64,000 nt of DNA from DASUPK01 sp963815045 (lineage in GTDB: Bacteria; Actinomycetota; Thermoleophilia; Solirubrobacterales; 70-9), in assembly GCA_963815045.1 (NCBI GenBank), contig CAWFET010000003.1, positions 248,001 through 312,000 on the forward strand, in the 5' to 3' direction. The translations under genes were made by a program, and so were the position numbers. Positions 16,430 to 24,432 of this stretch are shown in pieces. Each line of letters starts with the position of its first letter. The stretch's first letter is position 1. Below the pieces are notes generated by a model. It was given only the letters and a program-made list of their open reading frames with translations, ran no database searches and was not told the DNA's origin.

Positions 16430-16670
16430 CGGTTGCTTCAGCTTGGTCGGCTCTGATCCGCACGCGCCTTGGTCGCGGCATCCCTCCCAATGCCCGCGAA
16501 ACGGCCAAGGCGGAAGCCGCGACCGGCGTGTGGTCGCGGCGCCTCCCCAATGACGGAGGGCTCCCACCGTGCGCGGGAGCCCTCCGTCGATAGTCCGCGC
16601 CGAAGCTCTCAGGAAACTCCCAGCCTCCCCTTGTGGTGCTTTCAGCTTGTTCGGCGAGCGTTGGCCGCCG
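16430..16670. other. 241-bp gap between the kinase and the export operon
   Basis: No credible coding sequence. It holds the 14-bp hairpin at 16552-16588 and two similar stretches (16433-16455 and 16634-16658, both containing TTCAGCTTG followed by TTCGGC or TCGGC). These may be remnants of a duplication. No clear promoter was identified, although the export operon probably needs one here. Confidence 0.4.
16552..16588 (+). terminator. Strong stem-loop after the histidine kinase gene
   Basis: GACGGAGGGCTCCC (16552-16565) and GGGAGCCCTCCGTC (16575-16588) form a perfect 14-bp stem with a 9-nt loop. It would separate the two-component genes from the export operon. There is no T-tract. Confidence 0.6.
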
Positions 16671-18026
16671 ATGTCCGCAAAGGCCAGAGAGCTCCGTACC
16701 GCCCTGCGCCGTCCGTCGGTCCCGACCGCGGTCCTGCTCGTGCTCTGCGGGATCGCGGTCGGGGTCGCAATCGGCGTGATCGGCCCGGCATCGGCGAAGC
16801 AGGCCCCGGCAGCGACCGTGACCGCGACCCGCGGCACGGTGCAGAAGACGGTCACCGGCAGCGGTTCGCTTGAAGCATCGAGCACCGCGAACCTGAACTT
16901 CCAGACCAGCGGGACGATCTCGCGGGTCTACGTCCATGCCGGCGAGCGCGTCCGAAGGGGCCAGCTTCTGGCCACTCTCGACGACACCGACGCTCGGGCC
17001 TCGGTGTCCGAGGCTCAGGCGAATCTGGATTCGGCTCAGGCCGCTCTGCACAGCGCAAAGGTCGGCTCGACCTCCACGACCCAGACCACGAGCAGCGCTC
17101 CTGGCAGCGGCAACGCCGCGAGTGCGACTGGAGGATCTGGATCGAGCGAATCGCCGGCTGCGAAGGCGGCCAACATCGCCTCGGCCGAGGCCAGCCTCGA
17201 GAGCGCCCAGGTCGCTCTCGACAATGCGGAGTCGACTCTCGAGCAGACCAAGCTGCGGACGACGATGGATGGCCTGGTCGCCTCCGTCTCCGGCGAAGCC
17301 GGCCAGGCTGTGACGGCCGGGACGAACCTCGACACCTCCTCTGCGAGCACGGGCTCCTCCGACAGCAGCACGGGGGCATCCGGTGGTTCGGGCGGCACAG
17401 GGGCAAGCGGCGGAGGCTCCAGCACGCCGAGCTCCTCAAGCTCCTCCAGCTCGTCCTCGTCGAGCAGCTCGAGCGCCGTCGTGGTGCTCCAGAACCTCGA
17501 CCAGATGAAGCTCAGCGTCGACTTCAGCGAGGCGGACATCGCCGACATCAAGGTCGGCAAGCCGGCAAGCGTCACCGTGAGCGCCCTCGGCGACCGCCAG
17601 TTCGCGGCCAAGGTCACGGAGATCGGGCTCGTGTCGAGCACCAGCAACGGAGTCGTCAGCTATCCCGTGACCCTGGTCCTGACCCAGGACTCCTCGCAGC
17701 TGAAGCCCGGGATGACCGGTTCGGCCAAGGTCGTCGTCGCCCAGGCCGATGGCGTGATCGCGATCTCGAGCTCGGCGCTCACCGGTAGCTCGGTCAAGGT
17801 CCAGGAGAACGGCGAAACCGTGACCAAGCAGGTGACCACGGGCCTGGTCGGAGACAGCACGACCGAGATCACCAGCGGTCTCAACGTCGGTGACAAGGTC
17901 GAGATCCAGACCCAGTCCGCGCTCCCCGGCGGCTCGGGCGGGCTCCCGTCAGGCGGCCCCCCGGGCGGTCTCAGCGGCGGCATCGGCGGAGGCGGCGGAC
18001 CGCCAGGGGGGTTCCCGGGCGGATGA
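16671..18026 (+). CDS. MacA/HlyD-like membrane fusion protein of an ABC exporter
   Basis: 451 residues: N-terminal anchor (~17-38), barrel-sandwich half TGSGSLEASST...VHAGERVRRGQLLATLDD, helical hairpin, second half-motif LRTTMDGLVASVSGEAGQAV, and beta-barrel domains. Two low-complexity inserts break the hairpin region, one Gly/Ser/Thr-rich (~143-167) and one ending in an uninterrupted run of 15 Ser (~256-270); the C-terminus is Gly/Pro-rich. In Gram-positive bacteria such proteins extend from an ABC permease at the outer face of the membrane. It overlaps the ATPase gene by ATGA (18023-18026). Confidence 0.88.
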   Translation: MSAKARELRTALRRPSVPTAVLLVLCGIAVGVAIGVIGPASAKQAPAATVTATRGTVQKTVTGSGSLEASSTANLNFQTSGTISRVYVHAGERVRRGQLLATLDDTDARASVSEAQANLDSAQAALHSAKVGSTSTTQTTSSAPGSGNAASATGGSGSSESPAAKAANIASAEASLESAQVALDNAESTLEQTKLRTTMDGLVASVSGEAGQAVTAGTNLDTSSASTGSSDSSTGASGGSGGTGASGGGSSTPSSSSSSSSSSSSSSSAVVVLQNLDQMKLSVDFSEADIADIKVGKPASVTVSALGDRQFAAKVTEIGLVSSTSNGVVSYPVTLVLTQDSSQLKPGMTGSAKVVVAQADGVIAISSSALTGSSVKVQENGETVTKQVTTGLVGDSTTEITSGLNVGDKVEIQTQSALPGGSGGLPSGGPPGGLSGGIGGGGGPPGGFPGG

Positions 18027-18766
18027 CCAAGCCGCTGATTCAACTCGAGCGCCTGGAGCGCACCTACACCCTGCCGGGCATAGAGGTCAGAGCCCTTCGC
18101 GGGGTCTCCCTGCAGATCGACCGCGGTGAGTTCGTGGCGATCATGGGCCCGTCGGGCAGCGGCAAGTCGACCATGATGAGCATCCTCGGCTGCCTCGATG
18201 CGCCAACCGGCGGCCGCTACCTGCTCGACGGGATCGACGTCAGCCAGATCGACGAGGACGGCCTGGCCGACCTGCGAAACCGCAAGCTCGGCTTCGTCTT
18301 CCAGAGCTTCAACCTGGTCCCCCGCACCAGCGCCCTCGCCAACGTCGAGCTGCCGCTCGGCTACGCGGGCGTTCCGCGCAAGCGCCGGCGCGAGATGGCC
18401 GGGGCCGCGCTGACCTCGGTTGGGATGCTCGGCCATGCTCGCCACCTGCCCGCGGAGCTCTCCGGCGGCCAGCAGCAGAGGGTGGCAATCGCCAGAGCGA
18501 TCGTCACCAATCCGAGCCTGATCATGGCCGACGAGCCGACCGGCGCACTGGACTCGCGCTCGGGCGAGGAAGTGCTGCGCATCTTCGACGCCCTCAATGA
18601 GCTGGGCCGGACGGTGATCATGATCACTCACGAGCCGCCGGTCGCGGCCCGGGCCCATCGCACGGTGCAGATCGCCGACGGCCGGATCGTGGGCGACGAG
18701 CGAAAGGGCCGCGGTCCGCGCCCACGGCGAGCAGCCAAGCGCAAGCGAGAGGCGGTCAGCGGCTGA
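18023..18766 (+). CDS. ABC transporter ATPase, MacB/LolD type
   Basis: 247 residues with Walker A GPSGSGKST (about 41-49), Q-loop FQSFNLVP, signature LSGGQQQRVAIARA, Walker B LIMADEPTGALD and H-loop ITHEP. Sequence class is that of the MacB/LolD/FtsE ATPases that drive mechanotransmission-type permeases. Translation is coupled on both sides by overlaps with the adaptor and permease genes. The last ~25 residues are strongly basic. Confidence 0.95.
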   Translation: MTKPLIQLERLERTYTLPGIEVRALRGVSLQIDRGEFVAIMGPSGSGKSTMMSILGCLDAPTGGRYLLDGIDVSQIDEDGLADLRNRKLGFVFQSFNLVPRTSALANVELPLGYAGVPRKRRREMAGAALTSVGMLGHARHLPAELSGGQQQRVAIARAIVTNPSLIMADEPTGALDSRSGEEVLRIFDALNELGRTVIMITHEPPVAARAHRTVQIADGRIVGDERKGRGPRPRRAAKRKREAVSG

Positions 18767-19983
18767 TGGTTCGCGAGACACTCAGGACCGCGCTGGCCGG
18801 GCTCTCCGCGAACAAGCTCCGCTCGGGTCTCACCGTGCTCGGGATGACGATCGGGGTTGGGGCCGTGATCGTCCTGATCGCGGTCGGCAACGGGTCATCG
18901 AAGAAGGTCCAGTCGAGCATTCAGGCATTGGGCACCAACACCCTGACGGTGATGCCCGGTGGCGGTGGATTCGGCCCGTCCACTACGAGCAGCTCCAGCT
19001 CCGTCTCCCTGACCCTCGATGACGCGAAGGCGCTCGAGGACCCGACCCTGGCCCCCGACGTCGCCAGCGCATCGCCGGTTGTGAACGTCCAGTCGGCGAC
19101 TCTCGTCAACGGGTCGACGAGCTACCAGCCCTCACAGACCGTCGGGACGACGGCTTCCTACGGCCAGGCGCAGAACTACCAGGCCTCGAGCGGCCAGTTC
19201 ATCACCGACCAGCAGGTCAACGCCCGTGAGCGCGTCGCGGTGATCGGCCCGACCGTCGCCTCCAGCCTCTTCGCCGGGCAGAGCCCTGTTGGGCAGACGA
19301 TCCAGATCAACGGCTCGAGCTTCCGCGTCATCGGAGTCACCAAGTCCAAGGGCTCGAACGGCTTCCAGGACTCCGACGACATCGTGATCGTCCCGGTCAC
19401 CGCGGCCCAGGACGTCCTGTCCGGATACGGCGACATCAACCAGATCGTCGTCCAGGCCAAGTCCGAGCAACAGCTCGATGCGGCGCAGGCCGAGGTGAAC
19501 TCGATTCTCTACGACCGCCTTGACGTCACCGACCCGACCGATCCGGGCTTCCAGGTCCTGAACCAGGGCTCGATCCTCGAGGCCTCCAGCTCGACGAGCA
19601 AGGTCTTCACGACGCTGCTCGGCGCAGTCGCGGCGATCTCGCTCCTCGTGGGCGGGATCGGCGTGATGAACATCATGCTGGTCAGCGTCACCGAGCGGAC
19701 GCGTGAGATCGGCATCCGCAAGGCGGTCGGAGCGCGCCGGGCTCACATCCTCTCCCAGTTCCTCGCAGAAGCCGTGCTCGTCTCCGTGCTCGGCGGGCTG
19801 ACCGGCGTCGCGGCCGGGGTGATCGCCAGTCGCTTCGAGATCGCCGGCGTCCAGCCGGTGATCGCCACCTATTCGATCTTCCTCGCCTTCGGCGCCGCGA
19901 CCGCGGCCGGGCTCTTCTTCGGCACCTACCCAGCCGGCCGCGCCGCGGCCATGCGACCAATGGAGGCCCTGCGCTTTGAGTAA
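18766..19983 (+). CDS. ABC transporter permease, MacB/FtsX type
   Basis: 405 residues with the MacB_PCD/FtsX layout: one N-terminal membrane helix (~23-44), an extracytoplasmic domain of about 230 residues and three C-terminal helices, with VTERTREIGIRKAVGARR as the cytoplasmic coupling segment. Together with the adaptor and ATPase it forms a tripartite-like export or signalling system. The ATG overlaps the ATPase stop (TGATG); the stop overlaps the next gene's start region. Confidence 0.93.
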   Translation: MVRETLRTALAGLSANKLRSGLTVLGMTIGVGAVIVLIAVGNGSSKKVQSSIQALGTNTLTVMPGGGGFGPSTTSSSSSVSLTLDDAKALEDPTLAPDVASASPVVNVQSATLVNGSTSYQPSQTVGTTASYGQAQNYQASSGQFITDQQVNARERVAVIGPTVASSLFAGQSPVGQTIQINGSSFRVIGVTKSKGSNGFQDSDDIVIVPVTAAQDVLSGYGDINQIVVQAKSEQQLDAAQAEVNSILYDRLDVTDPTDPGFQVLNQGSILEASSSTSKVFTTLLGAVAAISLLVGGIGVMNIMLVSVTERTREIGIRKAVGARRAHILSQFLAEAVLVSVLGGLTGVAAGVIASRFEIAGVQPVIATYSIFLAFGAATAAGLFFGTYPAGRAAAMRPMEALRFE

Positions 19984-20596
19984 GCAGACGACAACCGAAG
20001 CTGAGCCTGAGCAGACCACCGAGATCCTCGACGAACCCCTGCTCGAGGATGGCGACTGGCCCGAGGCCGAGCACGCCCCGATCACTCGGCGGCGCGGCTT
20101 CGCCGGCATGCTGACGCCGTTCCGCATCGGCCTGCTCTGCCTGCTGATCCTCGTCGTCGGCTTCATCGGTGGAGTCCTGGTGCAGAAGGGCAGTGGCGGG
20201 GGAAGCAGCGCGACCCAGAACCCCTTCGGGTCCGGCGGCGTGCCCTCCTTCTTGACCGGCGCCGGTCAGGGCAACTCGACGATCGGCACGGTCGCCACTG
20301 TCGCCGGCGGCACTCTCTACGTCACCGACGCCCAGGGGACGACGGTCAAGGTCCTGACGACGGGGGCCACCAAGGTCACCCGAACGAGCGAGAGCAAGGC
20401 TCACGACATCCACCCGGGGGACTCGGTGGTGATTCAGGGCGCGGCGCGCAGGAGCGGCACCGTCAAGGCCCAGTCGGTGAGCGCCACGGCATCGGGGGCC
20501 TCGACCGGGGCCCCTGCCGGTCTCGGCGGGACCGGTGGGAGCTCGGCGAACTCGGGCGGTGGCTCGAGCGCCGTCAACCAGCTTTTCGGGAACTGA
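19976..20596 (+). CDS. Single-pass membrane protein with small beta-rich extracytoplasmic domain (DUF5666-like)
   Basis: 206 residues: acidic cytoplasmic N-terminus (~45), one helix (~51-69), then an outside part with IGTVATVAGGTLYVTDAQGTT and HPGDSVVIQGAA, which resemble the OB-like repeats of DUF5666 proteins, and a Gly/Ser-rich tail. The TTG start overlaps the permease stop by 8 nt. The family match is by eye. It is probably an accessory part of the export system. Confidence 0.65.
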   Translation: MSKQTTTEAEPEQTTEILDEPLLEDGDWPEAEHAPITRRRGFAGMLTPFRIGLLCLLILVVGFIGGVLVQKGSGGGSSATQNPFGSGGVPSFLTGAGQGNSTIGTVATVAGGTLYVTDAQGTTVKVLTTGATKVTRTSESKAHDIHPGDSVVIQGAARRSGTVKAQSVSATASGASTGAPAGLGGTGGSSANSGGGSSAVNQLFGN

Positions 20597-20647
20597 GCTG
20601 TGCTCGGAGCCTGAACGGATCAATCCATGCAGAAAGAGAGGAATCAG

Positions 20648-21208
20648 ATGAACGTGCGAACGAAATGGCTCCGACGGAGACCAATGGGCGCCTTACTCGC
20701 AGCCGGGGCAGTCGCGGTTGGGCTGGGCGCCTGTGGTGGAGGCTCGAGCTCAAATGCCTCGGACAGCGGCACTTCGACGACGGCCAACGCCGGTCCCGGT
20801 GGTTTTCAGCTCACGGCCGAGCAGCGATCCTGCGTCGAGGGCAAGGGCGTCACCATCCCGAGTCCGGGCTCCGGCGGCCAGCCGCCGTCGGGTGGTCCGC
20901 CTGCCGGCGGTGCGGGTGGCCAGGACTTCCAGAAGATGCAGCAGGCGCTCCAGGACTGCGGCGTCAACATTCCCAATGGCCCACCGGGCGGCGGGAGCTT
21001 CGACCCCTCGGCGATGCGCAAGCAGATCACCAGGTACGTGGCCTGCGTTCGCCAGAACGGCTACGACCTTCCCGACCCGAACACCTCGGGGAACGGGCCG
21101 GTCTTCGACTCGTCGAAGGTCAACCAGGACGACCCGAAGTTCAAGGCCGCCAGCGCCAAGTGCCAGAACCTGCTCCCTTCGGGCCCTCAGGGTGCTCCGC
21201 CACAGTGA
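20648..21208 (+). CDS. Small secreted lipoprotein of the MacAB-like operon
   Basis: 186 residues with a lipoprotein signal peptide: basic start, hydrophobic core and lipobox LGAC (Cys29). The mature part is Gly/Pro-rich with five further Cys and a conserved-looking unit ITRYVACVRQNGYDLPDP...KFKAASAKCQNLLP of the kind found next to MacAB-like exporters in actinobacteria. ATG 20648 is preferred over 20627 because GAGAGG precedes it. Role unknown; extracellular sensor or cargo-binding subunit are possible. Confidence 0.7.
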   Translation: MNVRTKWLRRRPMGALLAAGAVAVGLGACGGGSSSNASDSGTSTTANAGPGGFQLTAEQRSCVEGKGVTIPSPGSGGQPPSGGPPAGGAGGQDFQKMQQALQDCGVNIPNGPPGGGSFDPSAMRKQITRYVACVRQNGYDLPDPNTSGNGPVFDSSKVNQDDPKFKAASAKCQNLLPSGPQGAPPQ

Positions 21209-21237
21209 CGTGGGGCGGGCGCTGAAGCGCGTGGCCG

Positions 21238-22020
21238 CTAGTCGCCCGGAGCCGCAGCCTCCGCGAGCTCGCCCATGTTCTCGATGTTCGCGCTGGCGAG
21301 GGCTCTGACCACGGTCACTCCGAGCGCTCGATAGCGGCCGAGGCCGGCCTGGACGACGCTCTCGTTCTCGCCCGCGACGCCGACCGTCCCCTCCGGCGCC
21401 CGCTGGCGGTCGAAGTGGTCCCGGTATCCCTTGTGGAGATCCCGATAGAAGGATTCGTCCTTGGCGAGGCGGCCCTCGGCGTTGGCTCCGACCGCCGTCC
21501 TGACGTAGCCGAAGATCGCGGGCGCCTCACGCCCTGCTTCCTCGGCGCCGCCCTCGACCCAGCCACGCGCCTGCTCGGCGAACTCGGGGGTCATCCAGTT
21601 GAAGAAGACGCCGTCCCACTCCGCCCCGGCGAAGGCGCACATCTTCGGTCCCATCGCGGCCAGCACGAGACGGACGCCGGGCAGCGCCTCGCGCAGCGCG
21701 GGCAGCGCCTCGCGCATCGCGGTCAGCGGCTTCTCGGTGAAACCGGCGCCGAGGCCGAGCCAGAGCCGGTCCTTGTCGATGCCGAGCCGCTCGATGTCAC
21801 CGGCGATCTCCTCAGGGGACTGGCGGTCGAGCGCGATCACCGCGACGCCGAGGTCGATCCGATCGGCGCCCTTCGCGTACTCGGCGAGGGTCTCGAGGCC
21901 CTTGGCGCCCGGATGGTCGTTGGACCACATCGAGTGGTAGCCGAGCTCCTGGCAGCGGGCGGCGAGGGGACTGGCGACATCCTGGTCGAGCCCGGCGGTC
22001 ACCCCGAACGCCCTGCTCAT
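21238..22020 (-). CDS. LLM-class F420-dependent oxidoreductase
   Basis: 260 residues of a luciferase-like monooxygenase fold: MWSNDHP, DLGVAVIALDRQSPEEIAGDIERL, LWLGLGAGFTEKPL and the C-terminal regions AGAEWDGVFFNWMTPEF and VGVAGENESVV. This class in actinobacteria usually uses F420. It is shorter (usual length ~300-340) mainly at the N-terminus. Start ATG 22020 overlaps the stop of the methyltransferase gene (ATGA, 22017-22020). Substrate unknown. Confidence 0.82.
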   Translation of the reverse strand: MSRAFGVTAGLDQDVASPLAARCQELGYHSMWSNDHPGAKGLETLAEYAKGADRIDLGVAVIALDRQSPEEIAGDIERLGIDKDRLWLGLGAGFTEKPLTAMREALPALREALPGVRLVLAAMGPKMCAFAGAEWDGVFFNWMTPEFAEQARGWVEGGAEEAGREAPAIFGYVRTAVGANAEGRLAKDESFYRDLHKGYRDHFDRQRAPEGTVGVAGENESVVQAGLGRYRALGVTVVRALASANIENMGELAEAAAPGD

Positions 22021-23357
22021 GCCTTCTCCAGCAGCGCCACGCACTCGATGTGCGGGGTCTGGGGGAACATGTCGACCGGCCTCACGCGCCGCAGCCTATA
22101 GCCGGCCTCCGCGAGTTGGGCCGCGTTGGGCGCGAGGGTGGTCGGGTTGCAGGAGACGTAGACGATCCGCGGCGCCTCGCACTCGATCAGCCGCCGCACG
22201 ATCTTCTTGGAGAGGCCGGCCCGTGGCGGATCCACGACGACCACGTCCGGCCGCCCGGCCTCCTCGAGCAGCGGGCGGATCTCCTTGCGCGCGTCGCCCG
22301 CGCGAAACCGCGCGTTCTCGACTTCGTTGCGGTGAGCGTTCTCCTCAGCGTCGACGATCGCCTCCGGGACGATCTCGATCCCCCAGATCTCACCGGCGTC
22401 CTTGGCCATGGTCAGGCCGAGGGTTCCGATCCCGCAGAAGAGGTCGAAGACGCGCTCGGTGCCGGTCAGCCCGGCGAACTCCGTCACCAGGCCGTAGAGC
22501 CGCTCCGCCATCTCGGTGTTGGTCTGGAAGAAGGCACGGTGGGAGATCCGGAAGCGCAGTCCGCAGAGCTCCTCCTCCAGGTGCTCCTCGCCCAGGGCGC
22601 CGGTCGGGCCGTCCGTTGTGCTCCCGGGTCCTTCGACGATCGTGTGCAGGTCGACGGGCGGGCGGGGGATCTCGGCTGCAGAGGTGACCAGGCGGCTCTG
22701 CAGCTGGCCGGTGCGCCGGCCCTCGCGGATCACCAGGTTGCGGAAGACGCCCTCCCGGGCCCTCGCGTCCCAGGCGGGCAGGCCGGCGGAGCGGGCCCAG
22801 TCACGCAGCTCGTTGCGGCGGGCGTTGTTGCGCTCGGAGGCGAGCTGGCAGTCCTCGGCGTCGACGATCAGGTCCCAGCGGCCACGGGCGTGGAAGCCGA
22901 GGACGAGCTCGCCGTCCCGCTCGCCGAACGAGTACTCGAGCTTGTTCCGGTAACGCCAGCGCTCGACCGCCGGCTCGATCGGCTCGAGCTCGAACCCCTC
23001 CAGGCCGCCGAGCCGCACCAGGGCTTCCTCCACCTGTGACTGCTTGTGGCGGAGCTGCTCCTCGTAGGCGAGACCCTGCCAGGGAGCTCCGGGACAGGGC
23101 TCGCCGCCGTGGTCGCAGCGGGAGGGGACGCGATCGGGTGACTCGCGCACGACCTCCTTCGCCTGGGCCTCCGCGTAGCCACGCTTCGCCTTGGTGACCT
23201 CCGCGGTCACCCGGTCCCCGGGCAGCGCTCCGGCGACGAAGACGACGTAGCCATTGCGGCGCGCAATGCCCTTGCCTCCGTAGGCCAGCGACTCGACGTC
23301 GAGCGTGAGCAGCTCGCCGCGGGCCGGCCGCTCCGGGGTGATCGTCCCGTCGGTCAT
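22017..23357 (-). CDS. TrmA/RlmD-type RNA (uracil-5-)-methyltransferase
   Basis: 446 residues: TRAM domain (~12-70), central RNA-binding part and a class I SAM methyltransferase domain with DLFCGIGTLGL (SAM motif I), VVVDPPRAGLS and VSCNPTTLA (catalytic Cys ~403), ending in HIECVALL with the catalytic Glu. It would methylate C5 of uridine in rRNA or tRNA. The usual [4Fe-4S] set looks incomplete: C81 and C88 are present but the Cys expected three residues after C88 is Ala91. First gene of a two-gene unit with the LLM oxidoreductase. Confidence 0.9.
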   Translation of the reverse strand: MTDGTITPERPARGELLTLDVESLAYGGKGIARRNGYVVFVAGALPGDRVTAEVTKAKRGYAEAQAKEVVRESPDRVPSRCDHGGEPCPGAPWQGLAYEEQLRHKQSQVEEALVRLGGLEGFELEPIEPAVERWRYRNKLEYSFGERDGELVLGFHARGRWDLIVDAEDCQLASERNNARRNELRDWARSAGLPAWDARAREGVFRNLVIREGRRTGQLQSRLVTSAAEIPRPPVDLHTIVEGPGSTTDGPTGALGEEHLEEELCGLRFRISHRAFFQTNTEMAERLYGLVTEFAGLTGTERVFDLFCGIGTLGLTMAKDAGEIWGIEIVPEAIVDAEENAHRNEVENARFRAGDARKEIRPLLEEAGRPDVVVVDPPRAGLSKKIVRRLIECEAPRIVYVSCNPTTLAPNAAQLAEAGYRLRRVRPVDMFPQTPHIECVALLEKA

Positions 23358-23385
23358 CGTCGGCCTATCGTTGCAGCCGCCGCCG

Positions 23386-23397
23386 TATAGGCTTGCG
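23386..23397 (+). promoter_or_regulatory. Promoter-like 12-mer TATAGGCTTGCG
   Basis: TATAGGCTTGCG lies ~37 nt before GTG 23434 and recurs identically at 51941-51952 before another gene with a strong Shine-Dalgarno sequence. It probably contains a -10 box (TATAGG or TAGGCT). Confidence 0.45.
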
Positions 23398-23433
23398 CGG
23401 AATTTGCGGAAAAAGTCCCCACAGGAGGTTCAA

Positions 23434-23748
23434 GTGGAATCAAGCGAGAGCAGTGGCGTCAAGGATCAGGTTCAAAAGGCGATCGACGATCTTCGGGCAG
23501 CCGGCGAGAAGGCGACGGGCGACGTCCGCTCGAGCATCGACTCGGCCGTCTCACGGCTTCGCGATGTCTCCGGCGACGCGACCGGCAAGGCGTCCGATCA
23601 GGTCTCGAACTGGCGCGACACGCTGGACAAGGCCACCGAGGACGTTCGCAAGGAGCTCGGCAAGCTCGCCGTCCGGGCGCAGAGCTCGGTCGAGGCACTC
23701 GACGAGATCGCCAAGGAGCTCGACGAGAGGCGCAAGAGCCTCAAGTAG
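23434..23748 (+). CDS. Small amphipathic coiled-coil protein
   Basis: 104 residues, nearly all helix-forming, with heptad-like hydrophobics and many Lys/Asp/Glu (VQKAIDDLRAAGEKATGDV, DKATEDVRKELGKLAV). No catalytic motif or membrane segment. GTG start with perfect AGGAGG at 23423-23428. The convergent neighbour is also a helical coiled-coil protein, so the pair may act together, perhaps on a surface such as a granule or the chromosome. No function is assigned. Confidence 0.7.
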   Translation: MESSESSGVKDQVQKAIDDLRAAGEKATGDVRSSIDSAVSRLRDVSGDATGKASDQVSNWRDTLDKATEDVRKELGKLAVRAQSSVEALDEIAKELDERRKSLK

Positions 23749-24285
23749 TCAGGGCTGGAGCTTGCGGTCCAGGGCCCGCAGGAGACCCTTGCGGGCCTTG
23801 TTCTTGCGCTCGTAGTCGCGGACCTTCCGCAGCTCCTGCCGGCTGAGCTCCTGCAGCCGCCGGTCGATCTGCCGGATTGAGAGCTGGTCGTACGCCGTGA
23901 TCGGGAAGCCCGGGACGCGGGCGCCTCGCCGCACGCGGTCGACGCTCGCCAGAGGTTTGTCCACGGCGGCGACGGTCTTCTTCCTCGCCTGCTCCGCTCG
24001 TCCGCCGACCTCCTGCTTCGCGCGGTCGGGCACGTCGCGAACCTGGGAGAGCACTCCCTCGAGCTGGGAGAGCAGGTCCTCGGCCTGCTCGCGGCCCCGG
24101 GTGGCGAGCCTCCCGACCATCTCCTCTGCGTCACCCCGCGTCATCCGGCCGCGGCGCACGGCGTCGTCAACGACCTCCTGCAGGCGATCGCGCGAAATCG
24201 TGATGCTCTTCTCGAGCGCGTCGCGGAACGCCTGCACGCTCTGCTCGGCGCGGGAGCTCTCCTCCTCCGTGGGCGCGCTTGCCAT
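23749..24285 (-). CDS. Phasin-like helical protein with conserved C-terminal helical motif
   Basis: 178 residues. Residues ~10-120 are a long amphipathic coiled coil (QAFRDALEKSITISRDRLQ, RGREQAEDLLSQLEGVLSQ), then a Pro-containing linker, then YDQLSIRQIDRRLQELSRQ and KVRDYERKNKARKGLL, a compact helical motif reminiscent of helix-extension-helix nucleic-acid-binding modules. No transmembrane segment. The stop directly abuts the stop of the convergent small coiled-coil gene. It could be a granule-associated or nucleoid-associated protein. Confidence 0.65.
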   Translation of the reverse strand: MASAPTEEESSRAEQSVQAFRDALEKSITISRDRLQEVVDDAVRRGRMTRGDAEEMVGRLATRGREQAEDLLSQLEGVLSQVRDVPDRAKQEVGGRAEQARKKTVAAVDKPLASVDRVRRGARVPGFPITAYDQLSIRQIDRRLQELSRQELRKVRDYERKNKARKGLLRALDRKLQP

Positions 24286-24332
24286 CGATCGCACTATCCC
24301 ACACGCACCCCGGCCGGAAACGCCTCGCCGAA

Positions 24333-24355
24333 AATGACGGCCCCGCACGCCGTCA
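24333..24355. repeat. Inverted repeat ATGACGGC...GCCGTCAT
   Basis: A perfect 8-bp stem with a 7-nt loop in the 147-bp gap 24286-24432 between two same-strand genes. It may end transcription of the upstream nuclease-fold gene on the complement. Nothing else recognisable is in that gap. Confidence 0.4.
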
Positions 24356-24432
24356 TCCTGCGTCCTCGGTCGCTCACATAGTCCCCGCTATGCGCGCTCC
24401 CTGCGTCCTTGGCTGACGGCGTCCGGCTCGCG

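Noticed and set aside
16433..16658. Two similar TTCAGCTTG-containing stretches as copies of the dispersed repeat
   Set aside because: They share only about 20 bp with each other and lack the CGGCCAC and AGCGGCCACCAGG blocks of the 58-62 kb repeat.
17400..17475. Repetitive Ser codons as a possible tandem DNA repeat or phase-variable tract
   Set aside because: The run uses mixed AGC/TCC/TCG/AGT codons in frame, so it looks like a protein linker, not a slippage-prone repeat.
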